A stretch of 64,000 nucleotides of DNA from CAVUCH01 sp963739995. GTDB taxonomy: Bacteria; Acidobacteriota; Vicinamibacteria; Vicinamibacterales; JAENWD01. Of this stretch, positions 43,762-52,465 are shown piece by piece. The DNA lies in assembly GCA_963739995.1 (NCBI GenBank), contig CAVUCH010000021.1, positions 310,001-374,000 on the forward strand, read 5' to 3'. The notes under the pieces are model-generated. The model worked only from the letters and a program-made list of their open reading frames with translations, was not told the DNA's origin and searched no databases. Numbering within the stretch: position 1 is the first letter of the stretch; every line of letters begins with the position of its first letter. Both the position numbers and the translations under genes were made by a program.

Positions 43762-44220
43762 GTGAGAAGGACACCCGGTACCAGCACCCGACGGAAAGCC
43801 GTCGCACAGGCCGACCGACGTCCCCAGCTTCGAACGGTCGGCGTGATTCGCTCTCGGCTCAATGCGCGCTCGAAGGCACCGAGGCAAGGGATCGAAGGCG
43901 CACCCGACGCGTGGCTGGAGGTGCGCGACTCGCTCGGTCCAGCGCTCGAGGGAATCGCCGCAGGTGACCGGCTCATCGTCGTCACGTGGCTGCACGACGC
44001 CCGGCGTGACGTGCTCAGGGTTCACCCGCGGAACGACGAGCGGCGCCCGCTCGCAGGCGTGTTCGCGACACGCTCGCCGGATCGGCCGAATCCAATTGGC
44101 CTGCATCCGGTCACCGTCAGGCGCGTGGTCGGAACCCGCCTGAGGGTTGGGCCCATCGAGGCCATCGACGGCACGCCGGTCGTCGACATCAAGCCCGTCC
44201 TCCGCGACGATTGCCGGTGA
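43762..44220 (+). CDS. trmO: tRNA (N6-threonylcarbamoyladenosine37-N6)-methyltransferase TrmO
   Basis: A 152-residue TrmO/TsaA (VirR-type) beta-barrel methyltransferase, which methylates t6A37 of tRNA-Thr with SAM. Family blocks: LRTVGVIRSRL, GLEG-like region ALEGIAAGDRLIVVTWLH, VFATRSPDRPNPIGLHPV (the strongest signature), and TPVVDIKPVL at the end. The C-terminal domain of longer TrmO proteins is lacking, as in many short bacterial forms. GTG start with GAGGAGA about 10 nt upstream; the first ~20 basic residues are probably disordered. Confidence 0.9.
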   Translation: MRRTPGTSTRRKAVAQADRRPQLRTVGVIRSRLNARSKAPRQGIEGAPDAWLEVRDSLGPALEGIAAGDRLIVVTWLHDARRDVLRVHPRNDERRPLAGVFATRSPDRPNPIGLHPVTVRRVVGTRLRVGPIEAIDGTPVVDIKPVLRDDCR

Positions 44221-44657
44221 TCGGCGCGTCACCTTGGGCGGCCGGAGACAGCGGCAGACCGAATCCGTGACGCACGCCGTCAACGTCATGGCAGGCGCAG
44301 TGCGAGCTCCGCAGGCAGATCGCACCGGGCGCCGGACGGTAAGTTGGTTTCATCAGGCCCCGAGCGTGCCGGGCGCGTGAGGATGCGGAAGGCTATCGAG
44401 CGATGGACGAGCGCCGCGCGATCAAAGCGCTGCTGCGTCCATGAGCCACGCGGTTCCTGACCGCACGCACCGTTTCGTCATCGACGTCACGACGGGGCGC
44501 GGCGCATGAGGACGGGGGCGAGCCTGACGAGGCGCGACTCCGGTATGGCGAGGCAGCGTCACAGGTCGTCGTGCAGGGGCTCGGTATCCCGAGGCGATGG
44601 AGCGGCTCATCGACCGATGAACACGCGAGCCCCAGGACACGGCCCGCGTGACTTCAC
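44221..44657. other. Intergenic region, no gene seen
   Basis: About 440 bp of GC-rich DNA downstream of trmO without a supported reading frame or recognised repeat. The last 50 bp before the ArsR-type gene turn AT-rich and form its promoter/operator. Confidence 0.3.
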
Positions 44658-44695
44658 TTGACATCGGTGACCGTTGTACATAACTATAAGGTTAT
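44658..44695 (+). promoter_or_regulatory. Promoter and probable ArsR-type operator of arsR-AHSA1 pair
   Basis: TTGACA at 44658-44663 is followed by an AT-rich -10 zone (TAACTATAAG, 44681-44690). Superimposed is a dyad ATAAC-TATAAG-GTTAT (44680-44695), ending 14 bp before the ArsR-type start codon. AT-rich dyads of this kind overlapping the promoter are the usual binding sites of the repressor encoded next to SRPBCC genes, so autoregulation is predicted. Confidence 0.7.
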
Positions 44696-44709
44696 TGAAC
44701 TAGACGGCT

Positions 44710-45084
44710 ATGGATACCGGCATCTCGTCCCGTCTCGACGCAACCTTCCTGGCGCTCGCCGATCCGACGAGGCGCGCAATCCTGGCGCGCCTCGCACGGG
44801 GCGAGGCGTCGGTGGCTGAGCTCGCCACGCCGTTCGCGATGAGCCAGCCTGGCGTCTCCAAGCACCTGAAGGTGCTCGAGCGGGCCGGACTGATCAGCGT
44901 CGGGCAGGATGCGCAACGGCGGCCGCGACGGATCGAAGGCAAACCGCTCGCGGAGGCGAATGCCTGGCTCGAACGGTATCGGGAGATCTGGGAGGCGAGC
45001 TTCACACGGCTCGACGGCCTCCTGGCGGAGCTGCAGCGTTCGCCCAGACTGTCGAAGTCTGCGCGCAGTCTGAAGAAACGGTAG
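44710..45084 (+). CDS. ArsR-family (SdpR-like) transcriptional repressor
   Basis: A 124-residue winged-helix repressor. It starts with TFLALADPTRRAILARLARG and has ASVAELATPFAMSQPGVSKHLKVLERAGLI, the ArsR helix-turn-helix, then a wing with QRRPRRIEGKPL. No metal-binding CxC is present, fitting the SdpR/YgaV-like group paired with AHSA1 proteins. The start lies 14 bp after a dyad operator. The AHSA1 gene begins 29 bp downstream and is surely co-transcribed. Confidence 0.92.
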   Translation: MDTGISSRLDATFLALADPTRRAILARLARGEASVAELATPFAMSQPGVSKHLKVLERAGLISVGQDAQRRPRRIEGKPLAEANAWLERYREIWEASFTRLDGLLAELQRSPRLSKSARSLKKR

Positions 45085-45113
45085 TGCAGTCGTACAGGCG
45101 AGGAGAGACAAAC

Positions 45114-45623
45114 ATGCCCATGACAATCGACAAGGCACAGGTGACCCTGCCGAGCGAGCGCGAGGTGAGGGTCACGCGATCGTTCAAGGCGCCGCGGGCG
45201 CTCGTGTACAGGGCTTACACCGAACCGCAGCTCGTGCGGCGTTGGATGCTCGGCCCTCCCGGGTGGTCGATGCCGGTGTGCGAGATGGACGTGCGCGTCG
45301 GCGGCGGATTCCGCTGGCGCTGGCGGAGCGACCAGGACGCCAGCGAGTTCGGCTTCGCGGGCACGTTCCGCGAGGTGCAGCCAGGGTCGAGGCTCGTGCA
45401 CACCGAGGCGTACGACCCCGCCACGGTCGGGGGCGGCTACCCGGGATCCGACGCGATCGTCACGGTCACCTTCACGGAGGACACCGGCGTGACGACGGTC
45501 ACGACGCTCATCGACTTCGGTTCGAAGGAGGCGCGTGACGCGGCCGTGGCGACCGGCATGACCGACGGCATGGAGCAGAGTTATCAGCTGCTCGAGCGGT
45601 TGCTCGGCGAACAGGCTGCCTGA
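45114..45623 (+). CDS. SRPBCC (AHSA1-like) protein
   Basis: A 169-residue START-like/AHSA1 protein: VRVTRSFKAPRALVYRAYTEPQLVRRWMLGP, MDVRVGGGFRWRW, GFAGTFREVQPGSRLVHTEAY, and the C-terminal helix ATGMTDGMEQSYQLLERLL. These proteins bind hydrophobic ligands and commonly form operons with ArsR regulators, as here. RBS GGAGAG precedes ATG 45114. Ligand unknown. Confidence 0.9.
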   Translation: MPMTIDKAQVTLPSEREVRVTRSFKAPRALVYRAYTEPQLVRRWMLGPPGWSMPVCEMDVRVGGGFRWRWRSDQDASEFGFAGTFREVQPGSRLVHTEAYDPATVGGGYPGSDAIVTVTFTEDTGVTTVTTLIDFGSKEARDAAVATGMTDGMEQSYQLLERLLGEQAA

Positions 45624-45767
45624 GTGTCCGCGGGCCGCACGTGCTTCATCGAGCAGTCGTGACGCGGCCCTTGTATCCGTTCATCCAGCGACCGCCGGTT
45701 TCGGTCGATCAGCGCCTCATCGAGCGGCTGCCTGATCGCGCCGGCTGGCGGTCGCTCGACGAGCACG

Positions 45768-45953
45768 CTAAAGCAGCAGAACGATCCCGGCCGGCAGGAA
45801 CAATCCGAGCTTCGTCCAGTCGCCGCCGAAATACGACCCGTCGTGAATCGACTCGATCAGATCGGATCGGCGATCCACATCGCCGAATACGACTTCTGGT
45901 AGTAGACAAACTGCCCGCTTAGACTCCCCAATCCCACCGCCCCCTTCATTCCA
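45768..45953 (-). pseudogene. Relic of a membrane protein split over two frames (PepSY_TM-like?)
   Basis: Reading the minus strand, one frame gives LSGQFVYYQKSYSAMWIADPI and stops. The next frame takes over within a few codons with SDLIESIHDGSYFGG and WTKLGLFLPAGIVLLL, then stops. Joined, they form a plausible aromatic-rich segment and membrane helix reminiscent of PepSY-associated membrane proteins, which often neighbour TonB receptors, but the family match is weak. The relic is divergent from the frameshifted TonB receptor gene. The rest of 45624-45974 has nothing recognisable. Confidence 0.35.
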
Positions 45954-45974
45954 GCGCTGGCGTGGGGAGTCCTG

Positions 45975-48177
45975 ATGGGTTCAAAGCTGTTGTGGAGTGC
46001 GTGGCTGCTGGCGGTGTTCGTGCCGGTCGCGGCTGCCCAGACGCCCGATCGTTTCGAGGGGCGCCTCGTCCTTGCGGACAGCGAGGCTCCGCTTGCGGGG
46101 GCGTCCATCTCCATCGTGGGCGTCACCGGCACGGCCCGGACGGATGCAGATGGACTGTTCACGTGGGCGCCCGTGCCACCGGTGCCGTTCCAGATGATCG
46201 TCGTGCTCTCGGGCGGGCAGGTCGTTCGGCCGGTGACCGTTGATGCACTTCAACAAGGGACGACGACAATCCGCATTACGGCACTGACAGACGAGGCGGT
46301 GACCGTGCTCGGCGCGGCGCCCAGCGTCAATACCTCCCCCGCCTCGGCGGTTACGGTTCTATCCGGTACGCAGATCGTTCAACGAAGTCCCGAGAATCTG
46401 ATGCAGGCGCTGGAGACCGTGCCCGGCATCAATCAGGTCTCAGAAGGGCACGCGTCGGTGCCGGCGGTCAGGGGACTCGCGCGCGGCCGCACGCTGTTTC
46501 TGATCGATGGCGGCAGGGTCACCGCCGAGCGCCGTGTGGGCCCGAGCGGCACGTTTCTCGATCCCTCGGTCATCGAGGGCATCGACGTGGCGCGCGGTCC
46601 GGGGTCGGTCGCCTACGGCTCCGATGCATTGGGCGGCGTCATCTCGGTCCGCACTCGTCGCGCGGAACCGAACAGTCCGCTGCGGGCACGGGTGACCGGC
46701 ACCATCGGCGCGGGCGTGCCGGAGGGGCGCGGGTCGTTCGAGGTGTCGAAAGGCTTCGCACAAGGCGGCGTGCTCGTCCAGGCGCACGTGAGAAACGCCG
46801 AGGACTACGACAGCCCCGAAGGGGAAGTGTTCAACTCCGGATGGGAGGATCAGGGTTTTCTCGTCCACTTCACCCACGCCGTTGGCAAGGGGTTCCTGTC
46901 GACGGCATGGCAGAGCGACTACGGCCGCGACTTCGAGCGGCCGCGCAACAATTCACGCACGGTCCGCTTCTACTATCCGTTCGAGAACTCGCACCGCTTC
47001 ACGACCTCCTACGAAGTGCCTGACGTCGCCGGATTCCGTCAGATTGCGTTCACTGGATTCCTCGGCGCCTACGACCAGCGAACCGACCAGGATCGCTTTG
47101 CCACGGCGACGACCGGCCGCAGCATCGAGCGGGCGGACGTTTCCGCCAACGACTTCCACGTGAAAGGGAGCGCCGTGCGGCTGGTGGGGCCGGCACGGGT
47201 TGAGTTCGGCGTCGACGTGAACGGCCGCTACGACCTCGAGGCGCTCGACATCATCCAGGCGTTCGATCCGGCGGGTACGATCACCAGGGATACCACCAAC
47301 GTCTCGGTCGAGGATGCGCGCCGCACCGATACCGGCGCGTACGTGGAGGTGGAATCGGCGCTCGGCCGTTTTGCCCGCATCTCGGGCGGCATCCGCGGCG
47401 ATCACGTCACCACGAAGAATATCGGCGGGTACTTCGGCGACCGCTCGACCTCCAATGGCGCGGCGAGCGGTTTCGGCGCCCTCACCGTCGGGCCGTTCCA
47501 AGGGCTTCAGCGTCACCGCGCAGTTCTCGCGGGGTTTCCGCGATCCGGTGCTGTCCGACCGCTACTTCCGCGGGCCGTCGGGCCGCGGCTTCATCACCGG
47601 CAATCCCGACCTCGAGCCCGAGACCAGCGCGCAGTTCGATCTGGCGACCCGCTACACGGCGGGGCGCTCGCAGGTCGCCGTGTACTTTTATCAGTACCGG
47701 ATCACCGACCTCATCGAGCGCTACCAGACGGAACCCGACTTCTTCTTCTTCCGCAACCGCGGTCGCGCGCGGCTGCGCGGCTTCGAGGTCGAGGCGCGCT
47801 CCGACCTGGGAAGGGGATATTCGATCGAGGTGGCGACGCAGCGTTCACGCGGACGCGCGCTCGATGACGACGCCTACCTCGACGACATCTCGCCGGACAC
47901 GTTTTCGATTCTCGGCCGCAAAGACTTCGATCGCCGCTTCTACGCGCAGGCGCGGCTTGCATGGTATGGCAACGACGATCGCCCGGGCCCCAGCGAGATA
48001 GCCGCGCCCGGCGCGACACTCCTGGACCTGGGCGGTGGCTGGAAGATCCTGCCGCAGCTGGAATTGCGCGGCCTGCTGCGGAACGCGCTGAACGACACCT
48101 ACTACGCCAGCCCGGACGCCCGCTGGGTGTACGCGGCGGGTCGATCGTTCAGTTTCACCGCAGCCGTCCAGTTCTAG
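45975..48177 (+). pseudogene. TonB-dependent receptor with +1 frameshift
   Basis: An outer-membrane receptor of about 733 residues if repaired. Signal peptide MGSKLLWSAWLLAVFVPVAAAQ; carboxypeptidase regulatory-like domain (about 28-98); plug domain (about 115-230) with TVLSGTQIVQRSPENL, RGLARGRTLFLIDG, ARGPGSVAYGSDALGG; then the barrel. The first frame reads correctly to GALTVGPF at 47498 and then becomes meaningless, stopping at 47867. The next frame resumes at KGFSVTAQFSRGF and continues with GNPDLEPETSAQFDL to a normal aromatic C-terminus (SFTAAVQF) at 48177. Removing one C at 47498-47499 restores a single frame. It is either an inactivated gene or a sequencing error. The substrate is probably iron-siderophore- or heme-like, which is a guess. 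Confidence 0.85.
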
Positions 48178-48410
48178 CAGGTGCTGAAAACGCATCAGCA
48201 CGCGTGCGGGCGCAGCTGCCGCGCGGGCGAGCGCGGCCACAGCGCGATGGACGCCAGCCTTGATCGCAGATGACGGCTCGGCACGAGCTGTTCGAGTCAC
48301 TGTGACGACGGAAAACTCCCACCACCTCGACCACTTTCGTCTTCCTGGTGGCACCAACGGCCCGGGCGCGGGAAGATAACGCGCGTCCCGGCTCGGCGCC
48401 GGCCGTGCGC

Positions 48411-49049
48411 TCAGGCCGTTCGAGTCGTCTGCGTCTCCCGCATGTAGAGGAAGAGCGGCAGCCCCAGCGACACGCCTACCAGCAGGCTCGCCACGACAGG
48501 CGCCCACAGCCGGTTCATGCGGCGGCGCGTGCCCTCGGCGTAGACGAACGTCCACAGCACGATCGCTGAGACGATCACGTCGAGGCCGAAGAAGGCGCAG
48601 ACCGGCGTGCCGAACAGATGCGCGACGAACGCCCGGACGTCGAGACCGTGCGCCCAGAGGAATGGCAGGAACGCGGTATACGGGACGAGCGTACCCAGGA
48701 TGCAGAGGAGCAGGTACGCGTGTCTGGGCCTGACGACGACTGGCCTGTCGTGGCGGGTCGGCGGTCGCGCATCGGGGACGCGTGCCGCGCGTGCGGCGGC
48801 CTCCGCCGACGTGACGACGGGGTGCACCTCGAAGTCCACGAGATCGTGCCACTGCGCGGTCCACTCGTCGATCAGACGCGGATCCGCGGTCTCCATCAGC
48901 TGAAAGCAGCACCCGCGCTCCAGATCCACCCAGCTCGCCACGTACGCCAGTCCATCCGGCGCCAGGCGGCCGCGTGCCCGGAAGCGGTTGTATATCGGCG
49001 CGGCGTCGCCGCCCTCGAAGTGCTCGACGACCATGTAGAGGGTGGACAT
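48411..49049 (-). CDS. DUF3303-DUF2834 fusion protein
   Basis: A 212-residue protein made of two families usually encoded separately. Residues 1-85 match DUF3303 (MVVEHFEGGDAAPIYNRF, PDGLAYVASWVDLERGCCFQLME, WTAQWHDLVDFEVHPV), a small dimeric alpha-beta barrel-like domain. Residues about 108-205 match DUF2834 with three membrane helices (YLLLCILGTLVPYTAFLPFL, FFGLDVIVSAIVLWTFVYAEG, PVVASLLVGVSLGLPLFLYM). A short arginine/proline linker joins them. The DUF3303 domain would lie on the cytoplasmic face. Same strand as the ligand-gated channel gene, about 97 bp downstream, so co-transcription is possible. Confidence 0.82.
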   Translation of the reverse strand: MSTLYMVVEHFEGGDAAPIYNRFRARGRLAPDGLAYVASWVDLERGCCFQLMETADPRLIDEWTAQWHDLVDFEVHPVVTSAEAAARAARVPDARPPTRHDRPVVVRPRHAYLLLCILGTLVPYTAFLPFLWAHGLDVRAFVAHLFGTPVCAFFGLDVIVSAIVLWTFVYAEGTRRRMNRLWAPVVASLLVGVSLGLPLFLYMRETQTTRTA

Positions 49050-49145
49050 GCCAGCACTTTAGCGCGTGTGCGGCGTGTCTGGGTGGCGCTCATGCGCTTG
49101 CATCCGCTCAAGCGGACGAAGTCGACCGGGTAGGCGCCGCGCGGC

Positions 49146-50394
49146 TCATCGTCCCGACAGGCCGCCCGCCACGATGACGAAGAGCCCAATGAGAAGCAGG
49201 GCGGGGTAGAGGCAAGCGCGCCAAGTGCTCGATCCTCGCCGCGGCTTGCTCGCGACCACGCTTCTCGAGGCTGTGGGTGTACACGGTCTCCGCCATCGCC
49301 GTCATGATCAGGAAGTAGCAGAGGTGGAAGATCCGGTCCGAGGTGACGATGTATCCGATGCTCGGGAGGTCATCCGCGACGGTGAGCTGAAAGGCAATGC
49401 ACGCGAGGACCGAAGTGACGGTCAGCCCCACCGCCACTTCCAGGTCGCGCGCCGGCACGAAGAACACGAGGTAGGCGAGCATCAGGATGATCAGCAGGGG
49501 GATGAGGATCTTGATCAGGTAAGCGCCGTAGTTCCGGGCTGCCTCGATCGTGAAGGTGACGCGCGCGAAGCTCGTCGACGCGTCGTGAATCGTCGGGTCG
49601 CCGAAGTTCGTTCGGTACTCCTGCGTCGTGAATGCCCTCGTGGCTCGCTCGATCTCCAGATCCGTGACGCGGACCGTCGGAGCGAGGCCCCAGTGCTCCT
49701 TCGGGCCGCCCGCGCGCTGGTAGGATTCCTCGTCGTCCACCAGCTCCAGCTCGTCGGCCGTGAGCACCTCGTGCTCGATCACGATCGGCAGCTTCTGGCG
49801 GTCGAAGGGATACTTGCGGAAATTGGGATTGAAGTAGAAGCGACCGACGCTCCGAAAGGCGACGTACATCTCCTCGCCGCCGGGGCCCGGGACCGTCTTT
49901 CGTTCCTGGGTTTCGTGCTCCAGGATCTCGGCACGCGCCTCGCCGGAGACACCCAGGTTCCCGTTCACGAACTCCAGGGCCTCGGCGAGTGTCCGATCCT
50001 CATCGGAGGCCGGCTTCGGGTACCGGATCCACCAGTAGAAGTCCACCAGGAAGTTCTCCGCTCTCCAGTCGACTTCGCGCACGGCGTTCACGTAGAAGCC
50101 GATCCGCATGCGGCGCTTCGGTGCTCGCGTGCCTGAGGCCGCGGCGACGGGCCGAGATGGGGCCTGCAACGCGGCAGAGGCCGCAGGCCCGGCGGAGCCG
50201 CTGGCACCGGCGTCGGCGACCCGGGCGCCTTCGACCGGCCAGGCGAGGAAGGCGATCACGAGTGCGAACAGCGCCGCGAGGGGCACGGCCCCGCAAGATG
50301 GCGGCGACGCCGATGTGGGTGGATCCGAAGGCCGAGCGGTGAGCAGGACCCGCTCGAACGAAAGCCGTGTCGGACCACTAGTGTCGCGTCCCAT
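49146..50394 (-). CDS. Prokaryotic pentameric ligand-gated ion channel (Cys-loop receptor family), frameshifted near the C-terminus
   Basis: Begins with a signal segment (AVPLAALFALVIAFLAWPVEG) and a low-complexity Ala/Pro linker, then the beta-sandwich ligand domain (about 95-280): IGFYVNAVREVDWRAENF, VDFYWWIRY, the Cys-loop-position motif FRKYPFDRQKLPIVIE without cysteines, and VTFTIEAARNYGAYL leading into TM1. TM1 about 283-308 (IKILIPLLIILMLAYLVFF), TM2 about 313-341 (VGLTVTSVLACIAFQLTVAD), TM3 about 348-375 (RIFHLCYFLIMTAMAETVY). After IEHLAR the frame loses sense and would stop at 49108. In the neighbouring frame a perfect TM4 follows (LYPALLLIGLFVIVAGG), stopping at 49146. A single extra base around 49211-49225 explains this. 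The channel would sit in the inner membrane. Confidence 0.87.
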
Positions 50395-50612
50395 GATGAC
50401 GCCTCACGGTTGTGGCCGCGTGGCACGACGGCACGCGGCGGATGCGGACACCAGTCCGGACCTCTGGCGACCCGCGTCGTGGGCAGGCCGTCGATGGGGC
50501 GAGTGGGCGGGAGTTTACGCGTCACGGGTTACGGCTGGCAAGGAGGGTACATTCCTGGGTGCTCACCGACAGCGGTGCCGGAGATCGACGGCATACCGCG
50601 GGCGAACCCGAC

Positions 50613-51452
50613 CTATCGCTGGCAGGCGGGACAATAGAACGTCGAGCGCCCGGCCTGCGTGCGACGCCTGATGATGCCGCCGCAGCCACGCCGGCGGCAT
50701 GACTCGCCCGCCCGGTCGTAGACGCGGAATCGCGCCGAGCGATAGCGCACCGGATCGATCGTGCGCGCAATGGCGTCGCCAATCACCCGCTTGACGGCAA
50801 TCGCCAGGCGTGCGGCGGCTTCCCGTGGCGCACCTGAGCGCGTCGCGATGGTCGATGCGCGCCGGTGTGGCGAGAGCGCAGCGTGGTGCAGCGCCTCGCT
50901 GACGTAGATGTTGCCCAATCCGGCGACGACGCGCTGGTCGAGCAGCGCTGCTTTCAGTGACGTCTTTCTTCCTCTGCAGGCGCGTGCGAGGGCCGCGGCG
51001 TCGAAGTCCGCGGACAGCGGTTCGGGGCCGAGCGCGGGCAGCACGAGATGGCTGGCGAGCGTCTCCGGTGTCAGCAGGTCCATCACGCCGAATCGGCGCG
51101 GATCGGTGAACGTGATGATCGCCCCCGACGACATGTGGAAGATGACGTGATCGTGCGTCGTCGAGCGGCTGGATTCACGGTCGTTCTCGCGCTGTCCTCG
51201 CACCTCGACGCTGAACGACCCCGACATGCCGAGGTGCATCATCAGGACGTCGGCCGACGACAACGCGGCGAGCAGATACTTCGCGCGCCGCGACAACGTC
51301 ACGACCGTCTGTCCGACGAGGCGCGTCCTGAACTCGCCGGGAAACGGCTTGCGCAGCCCAACCCGCCGCACTTCGACCTCGTCGAACCGGGCGCCCGTCA
51401 TCCACGGTTCCAGGCTGCGACGAACCGCTTCGACTTCGGGGAGCTCAGGCAA
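50613..51452 (-). CDS. mutM: Formamidopyrimidine-DNA glycosylase (Fpg/MutM family)
   Basis: A 279-residue base-excision repair glycosylase/AP lyase. The N-terminus after initiation is PELPEVEAVRRSLEPW with catalytic Pro1 and Glu2, so the start must be the TTG at 51452. The beta-turn lysine is in SRRAKYLL. MHLGMSGSF, FTDPRRFGVMDLL and LLDQRVVAGLGNIYVSEAL are present. The C-terminal zinc finger is seen as CRRRGCGGIIRRR followed by FYCPACQR. All catalytic residues are kept. An insertion (RGQRENDRESSRSTTHD) lengthens the loop after the first sheet. Oxidised purine repair is the expected role. Confidence 0.93.
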   Translation of the reverse strand: MPELPEVEAVRRSLEPWMTGARFDEVEVRRVGLRKPFPGEFRTRLVGQTVVTLSRRAKYLLAALSSADVLMMHLGMSGSFSVEVRGQRENDRESSRSTTHDHVIFHMSSGAIITFTDPRRFGVMDLLTPETLASHLVLPALGPEPLSADFDAAALARACRGRKTSLKAALLDQRVVAGLGNIYVSEALHHAALSPHRRASTIATRSGAPREAAARLAIAVKRVIGDAIARTIDPVRYRSARFRVYDRAGESCRRRGCGGIIRRRTQAGRSTFYCPACQR

Positions 51453-51649
51453 CGCCTCAGGATAGCAGTCGACCGACTTGGGGGTGTCTTGGCGTGCCGC
51501 CGTACCAGTCGATCTCACGCCCGTCGAGGGATGAGCACACCCGGAAACGCCGCCGCATTCATCCCGCTCGAAAGCTGCCGGCCCGCTCCGGCCAGCGCTT
51601 CGTCGTCGCACGAAGGACGCGCCGTCGGCGGAAGGAGCGGCCGGCGGCG

Positions 51650-52201
51650 TCAACGGCCCATCGGCGCGATTCCGTAGGTCCGCCCCAGCTCGTTGATCGA
51701 GGTTCGCAGCGCCCCCCAGAGACGCTCCGGCTCGGTGCCGTACTTGCCGCGCGCTATCACCTGGTTCACCCGCCGCGCGTCGTCCATCACGCGGTCCACT
51801 TCGACGCGGGTTTCCAGGTAGTTGGGGGTCGGATCGAACTTCCGCCGCAGCCGGTTGGTCGACTGATTCAGTTCGCCGAGCGCGTCGTCCAGCTCGTCTT
51901 TCGTATTCTTCGCGTGATCGGTTCGGGCCTGGGTGTTCGCCGTGTCGGCCTTGTCGCCGCCGCGCTTCGTCGACTTGCCGCTCTTCTCCGCGGTGTCCTT
52001 CCGGTCACGTGCGTCGTCGCCGCGGCGCTCGAGGTACTTGCGGAATTCGTCGACGCCGTCTTCCACTCGCCGAATGCGTTCGCCGACCTGCGCCTTGGTG
52101 AACGCCGGCTGTGCGTGAACGCCTGTGGCAGCGAGCGCCAGGGCCACGACGGCGCCGCCGAAGATCCGCGACACGATTGGTTTCGTTGCGATGGGTTTCA
52201 T
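51650..52201 (-). CDS. Secreted coiled-coil protein, hypothetical
   Basis: A 183-residue protein with a signal peptide (IVSRIFGGAVVALALAATGVHAQ). The mature protein is highly charged, with a Lys/Asp/Thr-rich stretch (RKDTAEKSGKSTKRGGDKAD) likely disordered, flanked by helices (VGERIRRVEDGVDEFRKYL and DELDDALGELNQSTNRLRRKF). It ends in ERLWGALRTSINELGRTYGI. RBS GGAGG precedes the ATG. Similar proteins occur as lineage-specific hypotheticals; no function assigned. Confidence 0.65.
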   Translation of the reverse strand: MKPIATKPIVSRIFGGAVVALALAATGVHAQPAFTKAQVGERIRRVEDGVDEFRKYLERRGDDARDRKDTAEKSGKSTKRGGDKADTANTQARTDHAKNTKDELDDALGELNQSTNRLRRKFDPTPNYLETRVEVDRVMDDARRVNQVIARGKYGTEPERLWGALRTSINELGRTYGIAPMGR

Positions 52202-52255
52202 CGATGCCTCCAGCAGGGACCCACGGTTCGCGATGAGCCGGGATCATCTTACGCC

Positions 52256-52447
52256 TTAAATGCGCGCGTGATCGGGGTTCATCCAAGGCGCCGCGATCGT
52301 CGGCTCCGGGTGAAACCGCAGCCGTCCATCGGCGTCACGCGTAAAGACGCCGTCGAGCACGAGCGCGTGGACGTTCAGATTGAGGGCGCCGCTGAGCACC
52401 CACTGCCGCGCACCGGGACGTCGGGCAGGAGCACGGTAGTCGAGCAC
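52256..52447 (-). pseudogene. IS91-family transposase remnant
   Basis: About 63 codons containing SGALNLNVHALVLDGVF followed by RDADGRLRFHPEP, the region around the conserved histidines of IS91/IS801-type (Y2) transposases, normally written ALNLNVHFHALVLDGVF. The HF pair is deleted in this copy. No N-terminal zinc finger or catalytic tyrosines are present. A scar of an insertion between the coiled-coil protein gene and the CadC-like regulator. Confidence 0.65.
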
Positions 52448-52465
52448 CGTGACCCTGACCGCACG

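Noticed and set aside
42159..43985. Long minus-strand open frame (608 codons) opposite alpha/beta hydrolase, DUF3291 and trmO
   Set aside because: Spans three well-supported genes in antisense and carries no recognisable motif.
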